Positions 7,847 through 15,144 of a DNA stretch of 34,628 nucleotides are shown piece after piece. Origin of the DNA: an uncultured Bacilli bacterium (lineage in GTDB: Bacteria > Bacillota_I > Bacilli_A > RF39 > UBA660); assembly GCA_944363735.1 (NCBI GenBank), contig CALVVB010000008.1:1-34628 (forward strand). Direction: 5' to 3'. Within the stretch, counting starts at the first letter, position 1; every line of letters starts with the position of its first letter. The translations under genes and the position numbers were made by a program. The notes below the pieces were generated by a model that saw only the letters and a program-made list of their open reading frames with translations, did not search any database and was not told where the DNA came from.

Positions 7847-7922
7847 GATCCGCTAGCTCAGTCGGTAGAGCATTTGACTTTTAATCAAAGGGTCATGAGT
7901 TCGAATCTCATGCGGATCACCA
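7847..7922 (+). tRNA. tRNA-Lys (anticodon TTT)
   Basis: GATCCGC pairs with GCGGATC. The anticodon loop CTTTTAA carries TTT. CCA is encoded. Confidence 0.97.
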
Positions 7923-7931
7923 TTTATTTGT

Positions 7932-8020
7932 GCCTGAGTGGCGGAATTGGTAGACGCACAGGACTTAAAATCCTGCGAGGGTTATACCTCGTGCCGGTTC
8001 AAGTCCGGCCTTAGGCACCA
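7932..8020 (+). tRNA. tRNA-Leu (anticodon TAA)
   Basis: GCCTGAG pairs with CTTAGGC (one G-T). The anticodon is TAA, with a long class II variable arm. CCA is encoded. Confidence 0.97.
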
Positions 8021-8035
8021 CTATTTATTGTTTAT

Positions 8036-8128
8036 GGAGGAATACCCAAGTCTGGTTGAAGGGACCGGTCTTGAAAACCGGGAGGTCGTGCAAACGGCGC
8101 AGGGGTTCGAATCCCTTTTCCTCCGCCA
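8036..8128 (+). tRNA. tRNA-Ser (anticodon TGA)
   Basis: GGAGGAA pairs with TTCCTCC, with a G discriminator. The anticodon is TGA, with a long class II variable arm. CCA is encoded. Confidence 0.97.
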
Positions 8129-8143
8129 TTTAGAATTTTATAT

Positions 8144-8219
<76 letters not shown>

Positions 8220-8220
8220 T

Positions 8221-8297
8221 GGTTCCGTGGTGCAGCTGGTTAACACGTCTGCCTGTCACGCAGAAGATCGCGGGTTCGAGCCCCGTCGGAACCGCCA
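8221..8297 (+). tRNA. tRNA-Asp (anticodon GTC)
   Basis: GGTTCCG pairs with CGGAACC. The anticodon loop CTGTCAC carries GTC, with a G discriminator. CCA is encoded. It begins 2 nt after the fMet gene. Confidence 0.97.
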
Positions 8298-8307
8298 TTT
8301 TTTTATT

Positions 8308-8383
8308 GGCTTCATAGCTCAGTCGGTAGAGCAAGGGACTGAAAATCCCTGTGTCGCTGGTTCGATTCCCGCTGGAGCCACCA
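8308..8383 (+). tRNA. tRNA-Phe (anticodon GAA)
   Basis: GGCTTCA pairs with TGGAGCC. The anticodon loop CTGAAAA carries GAA. CCA is encoded. Last of the array. Confidence 0.97.
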
Positions 8384-8396
8384 TGAAGAAATAATC

Positions 8397-8423
8397 CGAA
8401 CCATGTTATAGGTTCGTTTTTTT
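8397..8423 (+). terminator. Intrinsic terminator of the tRNA array
   Basis: CGAACC (8397-8402) and GGTTCG (8411-8416) pair around an 8-nt loop, followed by seven T. Confidence 0.88.
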
Positions 8424-8462
8424 ATATAATGTTGTTATAATAAAGGACATTGGAGTGATATT

Positions 8463-8855
8463 ATGTCAAAATTAAAAGAAATTAATGATTTAATTATGGA
8501 GAGTAAATTATCTGGAAAGATATCAACAAAAGAGATTAGTGATGGACACCATACATTTGGAGAATTATATCATCATAGAATAATTTTATTTTGCACATTA
8601 TGTAATATATTTGCTGATGTATCTTGGAAAAGTAAAAAACACTTTGATAAGGAGAATGATCCAATGTTTAATGATAGTTTTATTGCAGGAATTAATACTC
8701 CTGATGGTATCGCCACATATCATATAAAATTAAAATATTGGGATATGTTTGATATTCCTGAAATAGATAGAGCTCCTAAATATGAACAATATGATTCGGA
8801 TGATGTTATAGAAAGAGTATATTCGTTATCAAAAAGTAAAACCAATAATAGATAA
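8463..8855 (+). CDS. Phage-type small hypothetical protein
   Basis: A 130-aa protein of a family common in prophages. DGHHTFGELYHHRIILFCTL near residue 27 and the C-terminal YHIKLKYWDMFDIPEIDRAP followed by DSDDVIERV match the phage pattern (DGYHTFxELYxHR ... TYHLPxxxWD ... ExAPxxDGHTxxDVLERL). No catalytic function is established. It follows GGAGTGATATT and a TATAAT at 8436-8441. Placed just after a tRNA array with no other phage genes, it is probably a remnant of an integrated element. Confidence 0.72.
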   Translation: MSKLKEINDLIMESKLSGKISTKEISDGHHTFGELYHHRIILFCTLCNIFADVSWKSKKHFDKENDPMFNDSFIAGINTPDGIATYHIKLKYWDMFDIPEIDRAPKYEQYDSDDVIERVYSLSKSKTNNR

Positions 8856-9198
8856 TTATGAAATGAATTAAAAAAATTTTTCTAGAAAAATTAGAAGAAG
8901 TAAAAAGCGAAAGAAAAAACACCAAAAATTGTGTTAAAAGTACGAACTTATAATATACTAATTATAAGTTGGACGCCTAGTACGTACAGCAAGAGGGAAC
9001 ATTCAGTTTTGACGAGTTGAATGCTCACTAAAATTTAATTTAGTTTGGCATCTAATCTCTAAAGGTATCAGTTTAAGTTTTTAAACTCGGACTAATAAGT
9101 TTGGGTTTTATTATACCTAAAAATATGTTACAATCTACTTGATGTAAAACATTTACATAAGTAATTGCTTCTTTAGAATTTACAATAGTGGTGGTAGA
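8856..9198 (+). other. 343-bp non-coding stretch with pairing potential; possible ncRNA
   Basis: No credible coding frame. Inverted repeats are ACTTATAAT/ATTATAAGT (8947-8970 region), outer GTACG/CGTAC, CATTCA/TGAATG (9000-9023 region), CTAAA/TTTAG (9027-9042 region), GTTTAA/TTAAAC (9071-9086 region), and a terminator-like AAACTCG/TGGGTTT hairpin ending in a T-rich run near 9110. The central ~8970-9060 is less AT-rich than its surroundings. I could not match it to RNase P, tmRNA, SRP, 6S or a riboswitch class I know by sequence. The last ~90 bp carry the promoter of the next gene. Confidence 0.35.
9142..9179 (+). promoter_or_regulatory. Promoter and palindromic operator-like site before the C1B peptidase
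   Basis: TTTACA (9152-9157), 16-nt spacer and TAGAAT (9174-9179) form a plausible sigma-A promoter. ATGTAAA-ACA-TTTACAT (9142-9158) is a perfect 7-bp-arm palindrome covering the -35, the usual place for a repressor. Confidence 0.45.
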
Positions 9199-10311
9199 AT
9201 GGATATTTATGATAAATATAAAAATAAAGAATTAATAGAAACTTTTGATGATAAATTTGATATAGAATTAAATAAATATAAAGTATATGATCAAGGTAAC
9301 AGTCTAACTTGTTGGATATATGCTGCTTTCAATACTATAAAAAGAGATGTTGCAAAGTCTTTAAATTTAGATGAAGATAAACTTGATTTTTCAGTTAATT
9401 ATATATCTTTCTATGATAGAATAGAAAAACTAAATAAAATATATGATGAAATAATAACTAAAGATTATGAATTATCAAACGTAAAATATCTATTATTTAA
9501 TTATATCAATACATGTGGAGATTTTAATTCTTTCAAATATCTAGTTAATAAATATGGTATAGTATTTGATAATCAGATGCCAATGAATGATAATTGTTAT
9601 AAACCTAAAGATATTGATAATTTATTAATTCAAAAGGTTATTTTTGATATAGATGAAATAATTAACAAAAAGAATAAAGGTTATAATTTATTAGACTTAA
9701 AGAAAAAATATATGACAGAAAACTATAAGATTTTAGAGCAAATTTATGGGAAACCACCAAAAGAGACTATTATTGACGATTTGCAACTTCCTGTAAAAAA
9801 GTTTTATGATAAATATGTAAAAAATATAGTTAGTAGCTATGTAAGTTTATGTTGCTTAGACAATTTAGAATATAATAAAAACTACAATATAAGTTTTTTA
9901 GATATGAAAATAGATGAAGAGCTATATCTAAATTTAGAATTAAATTCTATAAAACAATCCATAATAAAATCTTTAAAAGATAATAGACCAGTATGGTTTG
10001 GTTGTAGTTTTAGATATATGAGTGGTTCATATAAAAATAAAGATGGAATTTTGGCAGATAATTTGTATATGTTTGATAAAATAGGCATAAAGAAATTACC
10101 TAAAACTTTAGCAGAAAAATATAATGTTTTAGATTACAGTCATGCAATGATATTTACAGGCTATGATAATAAAAATGGAAATAGAAAATGGCAAGTTTGT
10201 AATACATTTGGAGAAGAAAATAATAGAAATGGCTATTTTCTAATGAGTGATGATTTCTTTAATTCCAGTGTATTTATGTTTGCTATCAACAAAAAATATT
10301 TACAGAAATAG
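9199..10311 (+). CDS. PepC/bleomycin hydrolase-like cysteine peptidase (C1B)
   Basis: Papain-fold cysteine peptidase of the C1B (aminopeptidase C) type, cleaving peptides in the cytoplasm. The oxyanion Gln and nucleophile are in DQGNSLTCWIYAAFN (Gln32, Cys38). PVWFGCSF matches the family's PVWFGCD block. The catalytic His is in YSHAMIFTGYD (about 315) and the Asn in CNTFGEENNRNGYFLMSD (about 335). At 370 aa it is shorter than the usual ~440, and the residues around Cys and Asn diverge, so it is an outlying member. No signal peptide is visible. GTGGTGG precedes the ATG. It sits in an accessory-looking segment and is followed closely by a phosphoesterase gene. Confidence 0.78.
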   Translation: MDIYDKYKNKELIETFDDKFDIELNKYKVYDQGNSLTCWIYAAFNTIKRDVAKSLNLDEDKLDFSVNYISFYDRIEKLNKIYDEIITKDYELSNVKYLLFNYINTCGDFNSFKYLVNKYGIVFDNQMPMNDNCYKPKDIDNLLIQKVIFDIDEIINKKNKGYNLLDLKKKYMTENYKILEQIYGKPPKETIIDDLQLPVKKFYDKYVKNIVSSYVSLCCLDNLEYNKNYNISFLDMKIDEELYLNLELNSIKQSIIKSLKDNRPVWFGCSFRYMSGSYKNKDGILADNLYMFDKIGIKKLPKTLAEKYNVLDYSHAMIFTGYDNKNGNRKWQVCNTFGEENNRNGYFLMSDDFFNSSVFMFAINKKYLQK

Positions 10312-10362
10312 TATAATAAAAATAATAAATGATATAAATTATATGGTAAATAGGATAATTAT

Positions 10363-11211
10363 ATGAGAAAAGATTTAAAATATAAAGAAATAGTAAAAAG
10401 ATTAACACTTGAAAACTTTGATATCTTAAAGGAAGAATATAACCTTAATCATAATGTCATGTTAGGAGTATTAGATTATGGCTTACATGATAAAGATATT
10501 CTTGAAGACAAAAGAAAAATCCTAAATAAACTTAAATACAAATATCAGTTTTCTTTAGTCTTAAAAGATTCAAAATATGGAATAATGAGTGATACTCATA
10601 TAGGAAATGTTAAAGATAGTCCATACTATATTAATAAAAGTTCCAGACTTTTAGAACAAATTGGCATAAAGAAAGTTTTTCATACAGGAGACATCTTAGA
10701 TAGTTATGATGAAAGAGATACACTTACTAAAGATGAGTTAATAAACTTGCATTATAAACAGATTGTAAGATTTCATGATATTTGGCCAACTAATATTATA
10801 ACTTATGCTATCTTAGGTAATCATGATACTAAGTTTAAAAGATTAGGTATTAATTTATATAAAGAGTTATCATCTGATACTTTTACTATTCTAGGTGCAG
10901 GAGGTGCTTATATTAAATGTTCTAGCTACAAACTATTCCTAGAGCATAATGTACCATCATCAGTCTTAGTACCACCTCACTATAATTATGATTTAATATT
11001 AAAAGGACATTCCCACTTCTTTAAGTTTAAAGAAAATAGAAATGTCTTTAGAGTAGCTAGTTGCAGTAATCTACAACCTAATAGTTATTCGCTTGGATTT
11101 TATGCACCAGGATTTGCAACCCTTTCTACAACAGATGGCCTAGTAATAGATGGCTATAATTTCATTAAAGATGAAACAGTCCACACTTTAACTCTCAAAA
11201 TAAAAGACTAG
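10363..11211 (+). CDS. Calcineurin-like metallophosphoesterase
   Basis: Binuclear metal phosphoesterase, probably cytoplasmic. The metal-binding motifs are in order: MSDTHIG (Asp77, His79), HTGDILD, LGNHDT, a LEHN His, and GHSHFFKF. The first ~65 residues are a helical extension without a recognised domain. The substrate cannot be read from the sequence. It lies 51 nt after the peptidase gene with no terminator between, so they are likely co-transcribed. A convergent lipoprotein gene begins 5 bp after its stop. Confidence 0.85.
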   Translation: MRKDLKYKEIVKRLTLENFDILKEEYNLNHNVMLGVLDYGLHDKDILEDKRKILNKLKYKYQFSLVLKDSKYGIMSDTHIGNVKDSPYYINKSSRLLEQIGIKKVFHTGDILDSYDERDTLTKDELINLHYKQIVRFHDIWPTNIITYAILGNHDTKFKRLGINLYKELSSDTFTILGAGGAYIKCSSYKLFLEHNVPSSVLVPPHYNYDLILKGHSHFFKFKENRNVFRVASCSNLQPNSYSLGFYAPGFATLSTTDGLVIDGYNFIKDETVHTLTLKIKD

Positions 11212-11228
11212 AAATTCTAGTCATTTTT
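11201..11228. terminator. Bidirectional terminator between convergent genes
   Basis: GACTAG (11206-11211) and CTAGTC (11217-11222) pair. A T run follows on the plus strand (ATTTTT) and a weaker T-rich run on the minus strand. The hairpin overlaps both stop codons. Confidence 0.75.
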
Positions 11229-11687
11229 ACATGTTGCACCTAAACTCTCATAGACGCTTTTAATATCATCAACACTAATTTTTCCATCTTTAATTAAAGT
11301 CCCATTAGCAGAATCAATTTCAAGTAATTTATCAGTATCAACTTTTGCATAATTGATATCAACAGTAGAAGTTAATTTATTATCAGCAATATCAACATTA
11401 TACTCATAGTATTCTACACCTTTATAAGGACTATACAAAGATTCAATCTGGTTTTTGTAAGTGTTAAGTATATAAGTGTCATCAGTTTCAACTGTTTCAA
11501 CAGTTTTAATCCTTGAAACATAATCTCCTTCATACTCAACATTATATTTTAAGCTAGTCTTAATTCCATTTTGATTCATTGTTCTTGTACAAGTCATAGA
11601 TTCCATACTATTATTACCACAACCAGTAACTAGTAATAAAGAGCACACTCCTAAAACTACTTGCCAAATTCTAAATTTCTTTTTCAT
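11217..11687 (-). CDS. Secreted lipoprotein, DUF1307/YehR-like
   Basis: A 156-aa lipoprotein. A basic start (MKKKFR), a hydrophobic core and the lipobox LVTGC (Cys23) direct it to the outer face of the membrane. The mature part, with Lys/Thr/Val-rich strands (LKYNVEYEGDYVSRIKTVE) and a PYKGVEYYEYNVDIADNKL segment, resembles DUF1307 (YehR) lipoproteins of unknown function. Two extra cysteines (TCTRT and ATCKND) could form a disulfide. AGGAGG lies before the ATG. The divergent upstream region carries two Spo0A-type boxes. Confidence 0.75.
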   Translation of the reverse strand: MKKKFRIWQVVLGVCSLLLVTGCGNNSMESMTCTRTMNQNGIKTSLKYNVEYEGDYVSRIKTVETVETDDTYILNTYKNQIESLYSPYKGVEYYEYNVDIADNKLTSTVDINYAKVDTDKLLEIDSANGTLIKDGKISVDDIKSVYESLGATCKND

Positions 11688-11729
11688 ATGTTTCCTCCTA
11701 TTACTAATTTATCACTTTTCTTAAAATTT

Positions 11730-11747
11730 TGCTACAACTTTCGACAA
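11730..11747. promoter_or_regulatory. Tandem Spo0A-box-like sites before the spoIIB-like gene
   Basis: TTCGACAA (11740-11747) is the exact complement of the 0A box core TTGTCGAA. TGCTACAA (11730-11737) is a 6-of-8 match exactly 10 bp away. They lie between the divergent lipoprotein gene and the spoIIB-like gene, about 42 bp before ATG 11790. A TAATAT at 11768-11773 could be a -10. Confidence 0.5.
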
Positions 11748-11789
11748 AATAGTGAAATATCTTTTGTTAATATAAAGACGGTGATAATA

Positions 11790-12242
11790 ATGACAAAGAG
11801 TTTTTTTATAACAATGTTAGTGGCAATTTTAATAGGAGCAGTACTAGGTAATTTTTTATTTGAACAATACAAGCTAGAATCAGAAAGTGTTATTAAAGAA
11901 GTAAATAGTACTTATTTTTTAATGGAAGGATCATACAGTACAGAAGAACAAGCAAAAAAAGCCGTTTCTAATATAGATCCATATTTAATTGTAAAAGAAG
12001 ATGCTAATTATATAGTTTATCTTGCCATAACATCATCTAATGATAATTTAGAGAAGTTAAAGAAAATGTATAAAGAAGAAGATATTAATGCTTCTATTAA
12101 AAAGATGAGTATTGAAAATGAAGAATTCCTAGCAACTCTTGAACAAATGGATGTTTTACTTAACAAAGCCAAATCAAATGATGAGATAACTTCTATTAAT
12201 GAAGTAGTACTAGCTAACTATCAAGAATTTGTTTTAGAGTAA
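11790..12242 (+). CDS. SpoIIB-like membrane-anchored SPOR-domain protein
   Basis: A 150-aa protein with one N-terminal membrane helix (residues ~5-24) and an extracytoplasmic domain. The YFLMEGSYSTEEQAKKAVSN start and NYIVYLAITSSNDNLEKLK strand-helix pattern resemble a SPOR domain, which binds denuded peptidoglycan glycans. In Bacillus spoIIB, whose product helps engulfment-septum remodelling, lies just upstream of maf-radC-mreBCD. Here the gene lies directly upstream of radC. ATG 11790 follows GGTGAT (11780-11785); the upstream open frame to 11661 is non-coding. Assignment is by domain plus synteny. Confidence 0.6.
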   Translation: MTKSFFITMLVAILIGAVLGNFLFEQYKLESESVIKEVNSTYFLMEGSYSTEEQAKKAVSNIDPYLIVKEDANYIVYLAITSSNDNLEKLKKMYKEEDINASIKKMSIENEEFLATLEQMDVLLNKAKSNDEITSINEVVLANYQEFVLE

Positions 12243-12283
12243 AATTTGTAAATTTGTATAAAATATAGATGAGGGGGTAAAAA

Positions 12284-12961
12284 ATGAAAATTAAAGAAAT
12301 ACCAAAAAGTGAAAGACCTAGGGAAAAATTAATTAAAAAAGGTGCCAAAAGTTTATCGAGTAGTGAACTTTTAGCTATTATTCTAGGAGAAGGTGTAAGA
12401 AATGTTAATGCCAATGAACTTGCTTTTGAATTATTAAAGGAAGTTAGGAGTATGAAAAATTTTGTTAGTTTAGATTATCAAGAACTTACCAAAATAAAAG
12501 GAATAGGTCCGGTAAAAGCGACCAAAATACTTGCTATGGTAGAGCTTGGTAAAAGAATATTTTTAGAAGAAGAGAAAGAGCATATTAAATTAGATAAGTC
12601 TAAAGATATTTATAACTTTTGTAAATCATTTTTTTATGGTATAAAACAAGAATGTTTTTACTGTATTTATTTGGATAGTAAGAAAAAGGTACTTAACAGT
12701 AAATTACTATTTAAAGGTACTATGACTAAAAGTAATGTTCATCCAAGAGAAATATTTAAAGAGGCATATAAAGTTAATGCCAGTTATATAATATGTGTTC
12801 ATAATCACCCATCAGGTAGTGTAGATCCTAGTTTTAAAGATATAGAATTTACTAATTATTTAATAGAACTAGGTAGGATTCACGGGGTATTAATATATGA
12901 CCATTTAATTGTTAGTGAAGCTAAATATTATAGTTTTTTAGAAAATAGTTTGTTAGATTAA
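12284..12961 (+). CDS. radC: RadC-family JAMM/MPN protein
   Basis: A 225-aa protein. Residues ~1-100 hold a UPF0758 N-terminal region with a helix-hairpin-helix (ELTKIKGIGPVKATKILAM). Residues ~105-225 form a JAB/MPN domain with an intact zinc motif: VHNHPSGSVDPSFKD gives His173, His175, Ser183 and Asp186. Its precise role is unresolved; it was named for a DNA-repair phenotype now doubted. GAGGGGG precedes the ATG. Its position between spoIIB-like and mreC genes is conserved in Firmicutes. Confidence 0.95.
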   Translation: MKIKEIPKSERPREKLIKKGAKSLSSSELLAIILGEGVRNVNANELAFELLKEVRSMKNFVSLDYQELTKIKGIGPVKATKILAMVELGKRIFLEEEKEHIKLDKSKDIYNFCKSFFYGIKQECFYCIYLDSKKKVLNSKLLFKGTMTKSNVHPREIFKEAYKVNASYIICVHNHPSGSVDPSFKDIEFTNYLIELGRIHGVLIYDHLIVSEAKYYSFLENSLLD

Positions 12962-13013
12962 TTGCAAAAATAAAGAGTTATTAGTATACTAAACTTTGAA
13001 AGGAATAGATACT

Positions 13014-13811
13014 ATGTATAGAAAAAGTAAAAAAAGAAGAAAAATTATTATTATCATTATAGTTATAATCATAGCATTTTTTGTTTTATTTTACTCTCTA
13101 TCATCTAATAGAAAACTAACAGCAGTAGAGTCATTCTTTAAGGATGCTGCCACTATTGTGATGAAAGGAGTAATGTTACCATTTACGTCTCTAAATGCTC
13201 AAAAAGATACTGATTTAACAGAAAGTTATGTAATCCAAAAGAATTTAAATGTTCATTTAGAAGAAGAAATAGAACAACTACGTGATGCTTTAGATTTAAA
13301 TCAGACTTTAACTGGCTATGATGTAGTTAATGCAACTGTCATATCAAGAAATAGAAGTTATTGGTATCAGACTTTAACGATAGATAAAGGTAGTAAAGAT
13401 GGCTTAAAGAAGAACATGGTCGCTATTACTAAAGATGGACTTATTGGTAAACTACAGAATGTTACTAATTATTCTAGTGAAGTAAAACTAATCACTGCCA
13501 ATGATGTAAATAATAAAGTATCTGTTTCTATCGCTACGACAACAGGAGAGACTACTGCCATACTTAGTGGTTATGATAAAGAAAATAACTTAGTATTAAT
13601 TAGTGGAGTAGATAGCAGGGTAGAAATTAACAAAGGTGATGTAGTAACAACTAGTGGACTAGGTGGAATGTTTCCAAGAGGAATATATATAGGAGAAGTA
13701 GAGACTATTACTAATGATAAGTATGGATTAAGTAAAACTTTAGGAGTAAAGACAAATCAAAACTTTAATAATATTCACTATGTTACTGTCCTTAAGGAGG
13801 AAAAACAGTAA
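13014..13811 (+). CDS. mreC: Rod shape-determining protein MreC
   Basis: Bitopic protein of the elongasome that links the cytoskeleton and cell-wall synthases. A basic stretch RKSKKRRK leads into a membrane helix (residues ~10-30). A coiled-coil segment (~75-100, NLNVHLEEEIEQLRDALDL) and the beta-rich MreC core (VISRNRSYWYQTLTIDKGS, GLIGKL, TTSGLGGMFPRGIYIGEV) follow. ATG 13014 follows AAAGGA by 9 nt. mreB, which usually comes just before it, is absent at this locus. The last codons contain a perfect AAGGAGG (13794-13800) with no start codon after it. Confidence 0.94.
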   Translation: MYRKSKKRRKIIIIIIVIIIAFFVLFYSLSSNRKLTAVESFFKDAATIVMKGVMLPFTSLNAQKDTDLTESYVIQKNLNVHLEEEIEQLRDALDLNQTLTGYDVVNATVISRNRSYWYQTLTIDKGSKDGLKKNMVAITKDGLIGKLQNVTNYSSEVKLITANDVNNKVSVSIATTTGETTAILSGYDKENNLVLISGVDSRVEINKGDVVTTSGLGGMFPRGIYIGEVETITNDKYGLSKTLGVKTNQNFNNIHYVTVLKEEKQ

Positions 13812-14016
13812 AAAGTCCGGTTTTCTTGAAAAAAAGTCCGGTTTTCTTGAAAAAAAGTCCGGTTTTCAATTATAAATTATGTATTATAACTTGAGACAAA
13901 CTTAAAAATTATAAATGTAATGAGAGAAAATATAAAGAAAGGAATATGATAATAAGCAGTTAATATTAATACACATTCTCTCTTGTAATTAACTAAGTAT
14001 TATCATAAATGATAAT
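13810..14016 (+). repeat. Structured insertion between mreC and mreD with three 21-bp repeats
   Basis: About 207 bp separate genes that normally abut. The left part has three copies of a 21-bp unit (GTCCGG at 13815, 13836 and 13857) containing the palindrome TTTTCTTGAAAA. The right part has a long hairpin: ATGATAATA (13946-13954) with TATTATCAT (13998-14006), a 4x4 internal loop, then GTTAAT (13959-13964) with ATTAAC (13988-13993). The hairpin loop TTCTCTC (13976-13982) can pair with upstream GAGAGAA (13922-13928), suggesting a pseudoknot. A possible promoter TTGAAA-18-TATAAA overlaps the repeats. Confidence 0.6.
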
Positions 14017-14517
14017 GTGATATTTCAAATAATAATAGTTGTAATATCTTTCTTTTTAGATGGCATCCTAAGTAATTTTCTTCCCTATATGATGGGAGAT
14101 TTATCTTTATTTACTCCATACTTTACTTTAATTAGTCTTGTTATAATTTATCCATTCTTTAAGAAAAAAGATAAAGATTATTATATTCTAGTAGGAATAA
14201 CAGGATTTCTTTATGATTTATTCTATACAAATCTTTTATTTACCCATGCTATTTTCTTTTTATTAATAGGACTAATAGTAAGTTTTATCTATAAGAAAAT
14301 GGAACTTAATCTTTTAACTAACTTATTTTTGACTATATTAGTAATAGTAATATATCAAACTATTTTCTCTCTTAGTCTATTTATCTTTAATGTAGTACCT
14401 GTTTCTATAGAAAGTACTCTTTATTTAATATACAATAGTCTAATACTAAATATTATCTATGGAGAAATACTATATTTAATTTGTAAATATATGCCACATA
14501 AAAGACATTTAAACTGA
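14017..14517 (+). CDS. mreD: Rod shape-determining protein MreD
   Basis: A 166-aa polytopic protein with about five membrane helices, part of the MreBCD elongasome. The acidic/aromatic pattern (FFLDGILSNFLP, GFLYDLFYTNLLFTH, NSLILNIIYGEILY) is that of MreD. The start is GTG 14017, which has no good ribosome-binding site now. Joined directly to the mreC end it would have AAGGAGG 7 nt upstream and a TGA/GTG overlap. A terminator overlaps the stop. Confidence 0.85.
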   Translation: MIFQIIIVVISFFLDGILSNFLPYMMGDLSLFTPYFTLISLVIIYPFFKKKDKDYYILVGITGFLYDLFYTNLLFTHAIFFLLIGLIVSFIYKKMELNLLTNLFLTILVIVIYQTIFSLSLFIFNVVPVSIESTLYLIYNSLILNIIYGEILYLICKYMPHKRHLN

Positions 14518-14526
14518 TGTCTTTTT
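14500..14526 (+). terminator. Intrinsic terminator at the end of mreD
   Basis: AAAGACAT (14501-14508) pairs with ATGTCTTT (14517-14524) around an 8-nt loop containing the stop codon, followed by T-rich sequence. Confidence 0.75.
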
Positions 14527-14562
14527 CTTATACTTAATACATATAATTAAGTGGTGATATAA

Positions 14563-15144
14563 ATGGTAGAATCTAAATTTTATAAGAAGAAAGAACCACA
14601 ACATAATAATAATTTAAAAAAGCATATAAGAAGTCTTATAACAAAAGTATTACTAACTATAATAGTAACTCTTATTCTTTTAATAGGATTTAAAACTAAT
14701 CTAGAATTTAAAAGTAATTTTAATAAATATGTTTATAACACATCACTACCATTTACTGACTTTAAAACACTTTATGATAAATATTTCTTAGGTACAAAGA
14801 AAGAGTCTAATGAGACAAAAGAAGTTTTTAATGAAGACTTAGTTTATACTGATAAAAGTATGTATGAAGATGGTGTTAAATTAACAGTTGAATCTAATTA
14901 TTTAGTGAAATCTTTAGATAGTGGTATCGTAGTTTTTATAGGAGATAAAGATAAATATGGTAAAACTGTTATTATACAGCAGATGAATGGAGTAGATGTT
15001 TTCTATGGTAATGTAACATCAAGTGTAAACATGTATGATTATGTAGAAAAAGGTTCTCTAATAGGAGAGACTATAGATACTAATCTATATCTAGCATTCC
15101 AAAAAGAGGGTAGTTTTGTCGACTATAAAGAATATATTAAGTAG
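14563..15144 (+). CDS. spoIVFA: SpoIVFA-like stage IV sporulation protein (LytM/M23-like domain)
   Basis: A 193-aa protein with a basic cytosolic N terminus (to ~25), one membrane helix (~28-45) and an M23/LytM-like C-terminal domain: LDSGIVVFIGDKDKYGKTVIIQQMNGVDVFYGN. The zinc ligands of active M23 peptidases are missing, as in SpoIVFA. SpoIVFA holds the SpoIVFB protease in check until pro-sigma-K processing. The adjacent overlapping spoIVFB gene settles the call. GGTGATATAA precedes the ATG. CATATAAT (14540-14547) resembles a sigma-E -10 (or sigma-A TATAAT), but no good -35 was seen. Confidence 0.85.
   Translation: MVESKFYKKKEPQHNNNLKKHIRSLITKVLLTIIVTLILLIGFKTNLEFKSNFNKYVYNTSLPFTDFKTLYDKYFLGTKKESNETKEVFNEDLVYTDKSMYEDGVKLTVESNYLVKSLDSGIVVFIGDKDKYGKTVIIQQMNGVDVFYGNVTSSVNMYDYVEKGSLIGETIDTNLYLAFQKEGSFVDYKEYIK

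Noticed and set aside
8941-9110. Decayed 23S rRNA end or a known riboswitch
   Set aside because: Short resemblances (e.g. TAGTACG, GCATCTAA) are scattered and do not align in order; no riboswitch core motif fits.
8308-9200. Phage attachment site formed by the tRNA-Phe 3' end
   Set aside because: I found no second copy of the tRNA-Phe 3' end in the accessory segment.
13810-13867. CRISPR array
   Set aside because: Repeats are 21 bp with no unique spacers and no cas genes nearby.
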